A stretch of DNA of 64,000 nucleotides from Paragorgia papillata. Its lineage: Eukaryota > Cnidaria > Anthozoa > Scleralcyonacea > Coralliidae. Made by a program: the position numbers and the translations under genes. Below are positions 12,906 to 22,742 of the stretch, piece by piece (within the stretch, counting starts at the first letter, position 1; every line of letters begins with the position of its first letter). The stretch is from the NCBI GenBank assembly GCA_035771165.1, contig JAWNZC010000087.1, positions 7,224,001 to 7,288,000 of the forward strand, in the 5' to 3' direction. The notes beneath the pieces were generated by a model. That model was not told the DNA's origin, did not search any database, and saw nothing but the letters and a program-made list of their open reading frames with translations.

Positions 12906-12906
12906 G

Positions 12907-12915
12907 GAGTATAAT
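12907..12915. repeat. Right target-site duplication GAGTATAAT
   Basis: Second copy of the 9-bp duplication, directly outside the right terminus. Confidence 0.85.
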
Positions 12916-14744
12916 GTATATGTTCTTTGCGCGTTTGTAGCTCTCGCTAAACCGCAGATGACTTCCACTGACTTTGAGTTCTGCAAGCTCCATGTCATAG
13001 CAATTTTCCTTGCACCTGCCATATGTTGCGAGTCGATCTCGGCTTCAGTTGGTTCACCCGTTCTGAGTTTCTGGTCCCCTGGATACTTGCCTAATTATAT
13101 TTATAGGCAGGGTACCTATCATTTCTAGAGATATCAATCGAACTTGATGATAAGTGGTAGTTTAACGCGAGTTTCCTCGCAGTTTGACTTTTATAGAGAT
13201 ATTTTTTTTTAATTTCACTTGTTCTTTGCTTTGATGTGCAACCAAAACATCTGTATTGTGCTTAATTTATTGTGCTTGTTTGACGCTTTTTTCGGCACCT
13301 CGTTTAGATAGCGCTTTCAAAAACTTGGTTACCTCTGCTATCATTTCTTTATTTCTATTTTTTTTTACTTATCTTTAACACTATCCACTTTAGCTTCGCT
13401 CTCAAACTTTTTTACGTAATAGTAAGCAAAATTGATTAAAAGATATATGCTGTTACAGTAAGAAAGCTATAGGAACTATATATTAGACCATGTTTATACA
13501 TAAGATCGACACATCAGACTAGCATAATTGAATTGAAGTTGTTTGATTGTTTAATCAGACCGGGGCAAAACACTTTGCAAACATTTTGGGCTCATGCCAT
13601 GTACGTGCGCATGTGAACATGGTGAACATGTGAGGTATGTGTTTTGCTTTTATTAAGCTAAAGACCGGTCTGAAAGTAATTCGTTGTGTTGTCATGAACA
13701 AAATCACGTACCGATTCATATCGTTTTGGTTCAACACTTTTCCATGCCGCCCTGACGTAAACATTCATTATCAACAACACCGCAACCTAAACAAAATCAT
13801 GCCAGTCTGCTGCTCATCCTTTATGGTCAGCAAGAAACATCTTGAAACCACTGGCGGCCATATTAGTACTCCAGGTCCAGTGTACCTTGCAGGCTCAGGA
13901 GTAGTAAGAGTTTACCTGAGGAGTCGAAAAGGTAGAAGTTAGATGGGATGACTCTCTGGGATCTTTTCCGAAGGCTGGGCCAAGTGACGTATTGAACTTT
14001 ACTGCCATCCCACAAGCTTTGGAAATGGCTGTCGGAGGCGACGTGGGGGAGAAAACCCCACCGGAGATTCCACATTTTTGAGGTTAGGGTTAGTGGTTCC
14101 TGTATGGGGTTGGGGGATAGACTTTCATTAAATTCCATACTTTACACGACTACATCTTCGGGAAAAGTCCTAGAGAATCATCGCATCTAACCTCTTCCAG
14201 TCGAAAAAGCCGTAAAACAGTTGTCAGATGCCAATTTACTGTTACTACTTTAATACCATTGAAAAACAGAAGGAAAATACAAGAAAATACAGTTCAAGAT
14301 TGTCATCTACATACTTCAGGCCTTGTAAACACTTATGCTTTAATACCAATAGTATATAAATAGTTTTGTGATGAAGTTATTGACTGTTTTTGGTTTTCTA
14401 TACGAGTTTTGTAATATAGAGTAGGCAATTAGTTTATCGATTACCGATCAGAGTAAACAAAATACGAAATAACACGTTTTACTGCTTAATATCAACAAAT
14501 GCATAAAATAATCTTCTAAACATTTTACAATGTTCTTTGTTTGATACCATAGCAGAAATATTTTTAATGGTCTTTTTTCGTCTCTTTTCGTGCTGCGAAA
14601 ACATAAGAAGTTTCCGTGGCGGGCATCTTAATTGGTACACCAAATTCGTCATCTCCGCTGGCTTCGTTTTTGGAGCCGGATGCAATCGAGTTACATAGAG
14701 ATCAGTGACTGTCAATCAGAGCGTGCGTATCGAGTTGACTATAT
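12916..14744. other. No gene recognised
   Basis: Several short frames occur but none has a recognisable domain. The minus-strand frame at 14,479-14,715 (78 codons, Lys/Arg-rich) could be a small first exon upstream of the MITE at 14,754, but I have no motif or splice evidence strong enough to call it. Confidence 0.4.
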
Positions 14745-14753
14745 AATAAACGC
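14745..14753. repeat. Left 9-bp duplication AATAAACGC
   Basis: Repeated exactly at 14,973-14,981 outside the other end of the MITE. Confidence 0.9.
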
Positions 14754-14972
14754 CAATCTCGTTCCCAGAGCCCACGTTCCCTACCCGGGAAACGAGAGAC
14801 TCTGGGATAATCCGTTTCACGTCGATATTTCATTGGCTGATGAACACAGTGAACGCTATATAACTCTTCTTCCGGATCACAAGAATCCTGTGATGGCGTG
14901 AACGGATTATCCCAGAGTCTCTCGTTTCCCGCCCGCTGAGTAAGGGGAACGTGGGCTCTGGGAACGAGATTG
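14754..14972. mobile_element. 219-bp Academ-like MITE
   Basis: It begins CAATCTCGTTCCCAGAGCC and ends in the inverted copy. The arms share ACGTT and GGGAAACGAGAGACTCTGGG, with nested palindromes inside the TIR. The 9-bp duplication AATAAACGC flanks it. The terminal motif and duplication length match the autonomous element at 4,911, so this is a non-autonomous member of the same group, though of a different family since the inner sequence differs. Confidence 0.88.
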
Positions 14973-14981
14973 AATAAACGC
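14973..14981. repeat. Right 9-bp duplication AATAAACGC
   Basis: Second copy of the duplication flanking the 219-bp MITE. Confidence 0.9.
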
Positions 14982-15727
14982 ATAAACTAGCTTCCTTCAT
15001 ATCAAATGACTCATCCGTATTCCATAACGAAACTCTTTTTTAGTAATATTTTGTAGTAATAATGACGTCCAAAGAGGCTTTGTTTGTTTAAAATAGAACA
15101 ACTCTTTTTAATACTACGAATTACCAAACGATAGAGTAAGACTCCGAAACGTCGTTATTAAAGGTAGTTATTTTGTTTTAAAGAAACACAAAGCCTTTTT
15201 GGTGATTATTATTTTGGAATATTACTAAAAATGAGGTACGTTACTATCCATTTTCAAGAAATATTTTTTGTATTAAATTTTCTTTGAACGAAACGTGATT
15301 TAGAAAGCAAAATAAATATGCAATTTGTGACGCAATGAGTGGTTAGATTGTACAACACATATACTAATTTGTTGAAGAAAATAATTAGAATTCCGGTTAG
15401 AACAACGACTTTTGGGTGTGTTATTAGATAACGTATGTAGGCGGGTTATTGTAACCATATGTTGTTTGTTAAAATTAGCAAGTTGCACTTGTAATTGTTT
15501 ACATGATGTCAGTAAACTTCTCAATATACGTTGTGCAGGTTTCACGAATCTTACTTTTTTGTAAGTTGAATATGTAAGTTGTTTAACGAGTATATCAGAA
15601 TATTTGAATGACGTAATTTAAAAGAAGTTTGTATGATTTTTCCCTGCTTCAGGTATAAAGTACTTTTTAAAAAAATCCCGTTTATCCTAAATTAATTGGG
15701 GGATTTATATATATATATATATATTTA
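14982..15727. other. No gene recognised
   Basis: AT-rich sequence with scattered stops in all frames and a short TA run near 15,706-15,724. No repeat structure was recognised beyond that. Confidence 0.5.
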
Positions 15728-15918
15728 AGAAATAGAAAATGGCCGACGGTGTTTATATAGCCTGATGCAAACACGAGAGTGAGTTGGGAGAATTCGGAAG
15801 TTTATGTGAACCCGAGCCATAGGCGAGGGTTTAGATAAGTACTCTCGAATTCTCCCAAACTCACTCGAGTGTTTGCATCAGGTTATATAACCACAGGGCA
15901 TCCATTTTCTATTTCTTT
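15728..15918. mobile_element. Foldback MITE, about 190 bp
   Basis: Arms of about 75 bp are inverted: AGAAATAGAAAATGG, TGATGCAAACAC, GTGAGTT and GGGAGAATTCG all recur inverted on the right. The loop is short. It has no coding capacity. Confidence 0.85.
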
Positions 15919-16035
15919 TCTGAAATAAGACTAAGAAATGTGCCATGACGTCACAACCGTGTTTTGTTTTTTGTTTTCACATAGCCTGATATAAACACGG
16001 TAATTGACCAATCACAGCGTGCGTAAGATGCAACC

Positions 16036-16093
<58 letters not shown>
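16036..16093. repeat. (TA)n microsatellite
   Basis: Uninterrupted TA dinucleotide run. The short frames around it are repeat translations. Confidence 0.97.
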
Positions 16094-16096
<3 letters not shown>

Positions 16097-16270
16097 TTGG
16101 ACCGAGTGCTAGGTCTGTACGCAAAAGTATTTGCCTGAGGTTTTCGTACAGACAGAGTGACGAAGAAGCGAGGTTTGTGCGATAAAACCGAGGGCAAATA
16201 CTTTCCAGTACAGACCGAGCAAACGAAATTAATAAAGAATTTATTATATGGCTATTGGTTCATTTTATTT

Positions 16271-16592
16271 TAAAGCTGCATTCCACTCCGTTCTGCGCAT
16301 TATCCGCCATCTTGTTTTTGTGAGCCTCGAAGATAATTACAGGAAGTACTCTGCTCATTGTAAACCGTTCGGAGCAACATGGCAGAAAACCAAGCGTTTC
16401 GGCGAGGATATCTAGATCTCTTCCGATTTCTTCTGTTTCTTCTACAAATATTTTGTTTGGAGTACAAGTATATAAGAAAGAAGAAGCAAGAAAAGCGTAC
16501 AATCTTGAATAAGGTATCAGTATTTCCCCCCGTAAATATAGATGTAAATATTAGTTTCGTACGTGAGCAGAACGGAGTGTAATGCATCTTTA
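16271..16592. mobile_element. Tc1/mariner-type MITE with TA target
   Basis: The termini are TAAAGCTGCATTCCACTCCG and the inverted near-copy at 16,566-16,592, sharing CACTCCGTTCTGC. The outermost TA at both ends suggests a TA target site. The 95-codon minus-strand frame and overlapping frames inside have no recognisable domain. Confidence 0.75.
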
Positions 16593-16839
16593 AGTTCCGA
16601 GTGTTGTTTTTGTTCGTGTCGCTTCTTGGCCTTCTTGTTTACACCAGTTTGGCTTTTATTTGTCGTGTTTTTAGATAAACAACTTTATCCTCTAAGGAGA
16701 AAAATGTTTCCTTGTGGCGAGAAACAAGCAGAAAACCGCCGTTTCAATCGCGTCGATTTAGCTTAATTGCGGTCATCAAGCGTGAGTGGGCCGCTTGTTT
16801 CTATAAGAGAGTGAGTGGGTCGGTTGTTTCTATAACTTA

Positions 16840-17600
16840 TAGACTATAAAGCTTGTATTTTCCTTTCTATAAGGCTTGTATTTTCCGTTTTGAAAGTCGA
16901 AAGTAACATCTAAAACGTTTACCACATGTAAATTTGTCTGGGCTGTTATTTTGAGGCCGAGCTGTTCGAAAATTTTGTGTAGATCTTTTCTTGACTTGTC
17001 TGCCAATCTCGCGGTTTTGTTCTTTAAAATGGCCAATCCGTCATTTCTATATAGGCCGATATTTTCTTTGCCCAACTTTTTTCCAAGGCTGTTTAAAATA
17101 AAAAGGCCAACCAGTTCGCAAATTTCGGCGCCGTCATAGCTACCATGGTGACATCAGATAAATCTGTAATTTCATCGCTGTCTATATTTGTCAAATTTCT
17201 GGCCCAAGATAATGCTTGGTCCAGTAGGTTTTCAGATATTGATGGATAGAAATCGACAATGTCAAATGAAATAAAAGTGTGTCTATTTTTTTCGTTGATA
17301 TTATTAAACCATTCGATTACATTTTGTGTGTTTCTCCATTGATTTGCTTTCGAAATTCTTCTCAATTGGGTATTTATTCTGTCAAGAATTACTTTACTGA
17401 GTTTTCCAGATCAGATTCGCTGTTTGTTTTCGAAATTACCTTTATGGTCTTTAAGTGAAATAAATGCTTCGTGTTTTTTTGTCTGTTCAATTCTGTCACT
17501 AATTTTTAGTTTGTTTGAAATGTTTGTTAATTCTTCATCAATCTGTGTTATTGTGTCGTCTGTTGTTGTGGCCTTTTTATTTTAAACAGCCTTGGAAAAA
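16840..17600 (-). pseudogene. Penelope-like reverse transcriptase fragment (minus copy)
   Basis: The minus strand encodes pieces of a Penelope-like RT. One frame has TFISFDIVDFYPSISENLL, the motif-A region with the FYPS signature of this group. Downstream comes LYRNDGLAILKN and FLDVTF-like sequence. Several stops and frame changes break it and no full protein is possible. The part at 16,846-17,100 is an inverted copy of 17,576-17,822, so this and the next entry are two pieces in head-to-head orientation. Confidence 0.75.
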
Positions 17601-18690
17601 AGTTTGGCAAAGAAAGTGTCGGCCTATATAGAGATGACGGATTGGCCATTTTAAAGAACAAAACCGCGAGATTGGCAGACAAATCAAGAAAAGATCTACA
17701 CAAAATTTTCGAACAACTCGGCCTCAAAATAGCAGCCCAGACAAATTTACATGTGGTAAACTTTTTAGATGTTACTTTTGACCTTCAAAACGGAAAATAC
17801 AAGCCTTATAGAAAGCCCAATGACGATCCATTGTATGTAAACAAGCAATCAAACCACCCACCTAGCATTTTAAAAAAGCTACCAACATTAATCGCCAAAC
17901 GCATTTCCTTTCTCTCATCGGACAACACAACATTTAAGGAATCCGCACCAATTTACCAAAATGCATTATAAGACACAGTAATTTCAATCAGAAATTAAAT
18001 TACACACAGCAAAACCCACAACAACTACGCAAAAACCGACATCGCAATATCATTTGGTTCAATCCACCATACAACAAAAACGTAAGATCAAACAAAGGAC
18101 GCAGCTTTCTTAACCTAATCGACAAACATTTCCCACCAGAAAACAAACTCCATAAAATTTTCAACAGAAATACAGTGAAGTCAGTTACAGTTGCATGAAC
18201 AACGCCAAGTCCACAATCATGAAGCACAAAAGTTAACGCACACATACTTAAAAAAAATCGGGTATAAAATGAAAACACAGCCAGTTGCAACTGCAGGGAT
18301 AAAAACAAGTGCCCACTTCATGGACAGTGCCTGACTAATAGCATAGTATACAAAGCAACTGTTTCCACAAGCGACATAAATAACACCAAACACTACATTG
18401 GCATGACAGCAAAAAAATTCAAAGAGCGATACAAAAATCACACAAAATCTTTCCAAAACAAAAAATATTCAAACGAAACCGAACTTTCGAAACACATCTG
18501 GGATTTAAAAGAAAAGAAACAAAATTTCAACATAACCTGGTCTATTTTAAAACGCGCGGCTTCCTACTCAGGAGGACCAGGCAGATGCAATTTATGTTTG
18601 GAAGAGAAACTTTGTATCATGAAAGCAGACTAACACTTTTTACTCAATAAAAGATCAGAAATCATTTCGACATGCAGGCATAAAAATAAA
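17575..18690 (+). pseudogene. Penelope-like RT C-terminus and GIY-YIG endonuclease (plus copy)
   Basis: The plus frame at 17,642-17,971 has LYRDDGLAILKN nearby, then NLHVVNFLDVTFDLQNGKY and SNHPPSILKKLP, typical of the RT C-terminal half of Penelope-like elements. A GIY-YIG-type nuclease remnant follows at 18,340-18,633, with HYIGMTAKKFKERYKNH and a Cys pair near the end (CNLCLEEKL). RT and GIY-YIG together define canonical Penelope elements, which prime reverse transcription at the nuclease nick. Stops between the two domains show that it is dead. Confidence 0.78.
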
Positions 18691-18764
18691 TTTAATATCA
18701 ACAATCTAAACAACAATCAAAACAAGGAAAGGAGTTTGAGGAATCCACCAACCACATGCACGGC

Positions 18765-18880
18765 CACCTTTCCACCAAACCATTTGTGGGCACACGCCCA
18801 CCTTTCGACCAAAACCATTTGAGGGATGCATTCATCGTGTCACCGCCCACACACCCACCTTTTGACCAAAACCATTTAAG
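18765..18880 (+). repeat. 5' tandem repeats of the L2-like element
   Basis: Three imperfect copies of a CCACCTTT-gACCAAAaCCATTT unit with variable spacers. Tandem repeats at the 5' end of non-LTR elements often act as internal promoter modules; that role is inferred here. Confidence 0.6.
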
Positions 18881-18911
18881 CGGCCCACGAATCGAAACTA
18901 AAGCAGTCGTC

Positions 18912-19262
18912 ATGGCGTCATGGCTTAATATCGCTCTTGCATTATTTCTGATTTTATGGCTTTTTCAAAATGTATTGCTGCTAAATAGTTATCATGGAGC
19001 TTCAAACGTTGAATATACAACCTTTCAATCGTTTGATGGCGTGTCGTTCACTGTATTTTCGGGATTTCTACTTCAATCTGCTTGGCATTGCCAGACTAGA
19101 AATCCAGTAAGGCGTATCATGATGCAGTCGAAGTTTAACATCAATTTTCCTGTTTACAAAGCTGGCAAGCATGGTCAAACCATCTTGGCTCTTCCTAGCA
19201 AGGTGTTTGTGATCGATCTAACTGTTTATTTCGACATAGAGAAAAATCCTGGACCAGAAATG
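18912..19262 (+). CDS. N-terminal leader with 2A ribosome-skipping motif
   Basis: The frame starting MASWLNIALALFLILWLFQN has a strongly hydrophobic N-terminus that could act as a signal or membrane segment. About 110 residues in it reads YFDIEKNPGP, matching the 2A consensus D-V/I-E-x-N-P-G-P at which the ribosome skips a peptide bond. 2A sequences are documented in some APE-type non-LTR retrotransposons of animals, for example sea urchin elements. The frame change to the endonuclease frame comes just after NPGP. If that is a mutation, the original protein would have been released as a leader plus the EN-RT protein. Confidence 0.7.
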
Positions 19263-19264
19263 AT

Positions 19265-22200
19265 GTGTTGGCTTATCCATCTAACTTGCCTCCCAAGAAT
19301 GTTAATCTATGCGCCGCTATACATGAAGGATCAACAAACTATTTCATCTCAAATCAGTTACTGGGGTTCCAACCTTTTTACCAGCTACAAAGGTGTTTTG
19401 GTGATGTGGAGCATTCTCAAGAGAATTTCGAAGCTTATTGGGTGAATAGAAGGGTTTCGTCTGTTTACGAAATACAAAATATTCCATCGGTTAACATTAC
19501 TAGAAGAAGGCCACGCATATTTCAACATAGAAATAATGTTGGTGCTAATTTAAATAATCTGGTAAACATTACGCCCACGAAAAATAGTCCTAAAACTAAA
19601 ACTTCAAATTTGCTGCACCTCGCCATGCTGAATGCCCGTTCCTTAAACAACAAGGGCATGTTTATAAAGGATTATGTTGTAGAACACCGTGTAGATTGTT
19701 TGGCAGTAACCGAAACTTGGTTAAACTCGAACAATGAGTCTGTGTATACAATAAATGAACTCTGTCCCCGAGGGTATGCATTTATGCATATTCCACGAAG
19801 TGAAGGCCATGGGGGCGGTGTTGGCTTATTGTATAAAAAGTATTATAACACAGAGAAACAAAATGTGGCCCAATATTCATCATTTGAGTATATGGAAACT
19901 TTAATTAGATCGCCTAGTACAGTTCTGAGGATCGGTGTAGTTTATCGACCCCCTCCTTCTGTAGAGAATGGACTAACAGTTAACATGTTTTTCGATGAAT
20001 TTGCTGACTTATTTGAACGATTGGCGGTATCTAGTGGCAAACTTGTATTGTTGGGAGATTTTAACTTTCATGTTGATGATCCTACAAACCCTCAGGCTGC
20101 AAGATTCCTTGATTTACTGGACTGTTACGATTTAAAGCAGCATATAACTGGCCCAACTCATAAAGCAAATCACACCTTGGATCTAGTGATTACTAGGTCA
20201 TGTGAGGATATGATCTACAGCTGGTCATCCATGGACCCTCAATTATCTGATCACAAAGTTATCCATATAAAGTTACATCTTATTAAACCACGTCTACCAA
20301 GGCAAGAGAGACAATACCGCAAACTTCGCAGTGTAGACCCGGTTATGTTTCGAAATGATGTAATTAAATGTGCACTATTCACCTCTCAAACGAGTAATGT
20401 GATAGATTTATGTGATCAATATGACAGTGAATTGCTCAAGGTTGTTGATTCCCATGCACCTTTAAAAACATGCATAGTAAGTTCACGACCGTCTGCACTA
20501 TGGTATACCGAGGACATTGCTAATGAGAAATGCAAGCGCCGTCAACTTGAAAGACGTTGGCGTAAGTCCGGATTAGATATAGATAGACAGCAGTATTATG
20601 ATCAGTGCAAACGGGTAAGGGATATCATCAAATCGTCAAAAATGAATTATTACTCTGCTTTTATTCTTGAAAACAAATCGGATCACAAAGTTTTGTTTAA
20701 TACGATAGATCGTTTGTTACACCGCAAATCTGAAAAACATTATCCGACATGTGATTCTACTGTTGAACTGTGTAATAAATTTGCTGACTTCTTCTCTGAA
20801 AAAATTGTGGCAATAAGACAAGAAATTGATGCTTTACCTAATGCTGATTCTCCTAACTTTGAGCAGATTGAAGAGACGAGTATTGATTGTGAGTTGAATG
20901 AACTCTTACCAACCAGCGTCGAAGAACTATCGGTTCTTATTAGCAAAATTTCAACTAAATCGTGTAGTTTGGATCCAGTGCCTGCGTTATTACTCAAGAA
21001 TTGCATCATCGATTTATTACCCATCATATGTCGGGTTGTAAATCTTTCGTTTGAATCCACTACAATGCCAACTTCCATGAAGCAAGCGTTACTATCTCCC
21101 TTATTAAAGAAACAATCCTTGGATTTTGAAAGTTTCCCAAATTTTAGACCGATATCCAACTTAAAATTTGTATCTAAGGTTATTGAGAAAGTAGCAGCTA
21201 CGCGTTTATGGGATCACCTCTACACGAATGATCTAAATGAGACATTCCAGTCGGCCTACAAGAGGTATCACAGCTGTGAAACGGCACTTATTCGAGTTCA
21301 GAATGACATCTTGAAAGCCATTGACAACAATAAATGTGTAATTCTTCTATTGTTGGATTTATCAGCTGCATTCGACACTGTGGATCACGAGATTTTGTTA
21401 TACAGACTGCAGTCAAAATTTGGTATCAAGGGAAAAGCGCAAGCATAGTTTCGTTCGTATCTTACAGACCGCACACATTTTGTTGATATAGATGGGAGCA
21501 GTTCATCAGTTTATTCAGTCAGTTATGGAGTGCCACAAGGGTCGGTGTTGGGACCATTATTATATTTACTATAATAATACGTCTCCATTGGGAAATCTAA
21601 TGCGAAAACACGACATATCGTTTCATTTATATGCAGACGACAATCAAATATATACTATCTTTAGTTTCAATAATGATGTTGAACTATCGTCGGCGACTTG
21701 TCGGGTTGAAAGTTGTCTTTCTGATATTACCAACTGGATGTCTGCAAATAAGTTAAAACTCAATACTAGCAAGACAGAACTCCTTGTTCTTCGCTCTAAA
21801 TTCCGACAGATGTCATTGCAACCTTCCATAACAATTAAATCTAACACCATTAGATCTAGTAAGAAAGCACGAAATATTGGAGTAACATTTGACAGTACAT
21901 TGACAATGTCACCTCAAATAAATGAAGTAGTCAAGGGAGCTTTTTATCACTTAAGGAACATAGCCAAGATCAGAAAGTATATTGGTGCTGGCACAACCGA
22001 AGTACTGATTCATTCGTTTGTCAGTTCAAGATTGGATTTTTGCAATTCACTTTTGTACGGTTTACCTAAGTACGAAGTTAACAAATTGCAAAATGTACAA
22101 AATGCAGCAGCACGGGTTATAGCTTGCTTGCGAAAGTATGATCACATCAGTCCAACTTTAAGAAATCTACACTGGTTGCCAGTTCAAGAAAGAATCGTTT

Positions 22201-22487
22201 TTAAGATGAATTTAATGTGTTTCAAAATAGTAAATAACATTGCTCCTAAATATTTACAAGAACTTGTATGCCTTTATGAACCAACAAGAAAACTTCGATC
22301 GTCAGCAGATAAATGGCGTCTTACAGAACAACCATACAAACTTAAAACCTATGGATATCGGGCATTTTCGGTAGCTGGGCCAAAACTATGGAACACACTG
22401 CCAGTGGATATCAGATCTATAACTGACATTAATACTTTTAAATCCAAATTAAAGACTCACCTTTTTAAATTAGCTTACGACATATGA
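19265..22487 (+). pseudogene. L2-like endonuclease-reverse transcriptase
   Basis: The endonuclease has LAMLNARSL, AVTETWLN, LLGDFNFHVD and LSDHKVIHI, the Asn, Glu, Asp and SDH catalytic signatures of AP-type nucleases. The RT has [48 protein letters not shown] and YADDNQIY. The C-terminus NVQNAAARVI and HWLPVQERIVFK is typical of the group. Breaks: an in-frame TAG at 21,446-21,448 where relatives have Trp, and a frameshift near 21,570 after the GPLLY motif. The reading then continues to 22,487. Confidence 0.88.
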
Positions 22488-22666
22488 CTTATAATTATAA
22501 GACGAATTTTATTATTAATATTTTTATTAGTTTTATATAATACATAGATATAGGACTTGTAACGGATGAATTTTAACACCATATACATAAAAAATGTGTA
22601 AAATACTGTATACTTAATTTCGCAATGTAAAGCGCATAGAACAGCAATGTATATGCGCTATAGAAA

Positions 22667-22667
<1 letters not shown>

Positions 22668-22736
<69 letters not shown>
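22668..22736. repeat. (ATT)n tail of the L2-like element
   Basis: About 22 ATT units follow the element's 3' end, then a short TA run. Trinucleotide tails are typical of L2-like insertions. Confidence 0.93.

Positions 22737-22738
<2 letters not shown>

Positions 22739-22742
<4 letters not shown>

Larger units (their letters stand above)
4911..12906. mobile_element. Academ-like (helicase-bearing) DNA transposon, nearly complete
   Basis: The element is 7,996 bp long, bounded by 64-bp perfect TIRs and flanked by the 9-bp duplication GAGTATAAT (4,902-4,910 and 12,907-12,915). It encodes two convergent genes: a RecQ-like helicase starting about 150 bp inside the left end, and a two-exon transposase-like protein of 931 codons starting about 160 bp inside the right end. 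From memory, the helicase-encoding Academ lineage (AcademH) combines these traits: a helicase, a DUF6589-type transposase and 9-10-bp duplications. One in-frame stop in the helicase suggests that this copy is no longer fully autonomous, or that the assembly has an error there. Confidence 0.8.
18690..22738 (+). mobile_element. L2-like non-LTR retrotransposon with (ATT)n tail
   Basis: About 4 kb: a 5' region with tandem repeats, an N-terminal frame with a 2A motif, endonuclease plus RT, a short 3' UTR with the GCGC/TATAGAAATTTTATT signature, and an (ATT)n tail. The AP-endonuclease, the RT motifs HSCETALIRVQNDIL and LDLSAAFDTVDHEIL, and the trinucleotide tail place it with L2-like elements. It is close to full length but has two frameshifts and one stop. 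Confidence 0.85.

Noticed and set aside
20740..21159. 139-codon minus-strand frame
   Set aside because: It is a shadow of the L2-like reverse transcriptase on the plus strand.
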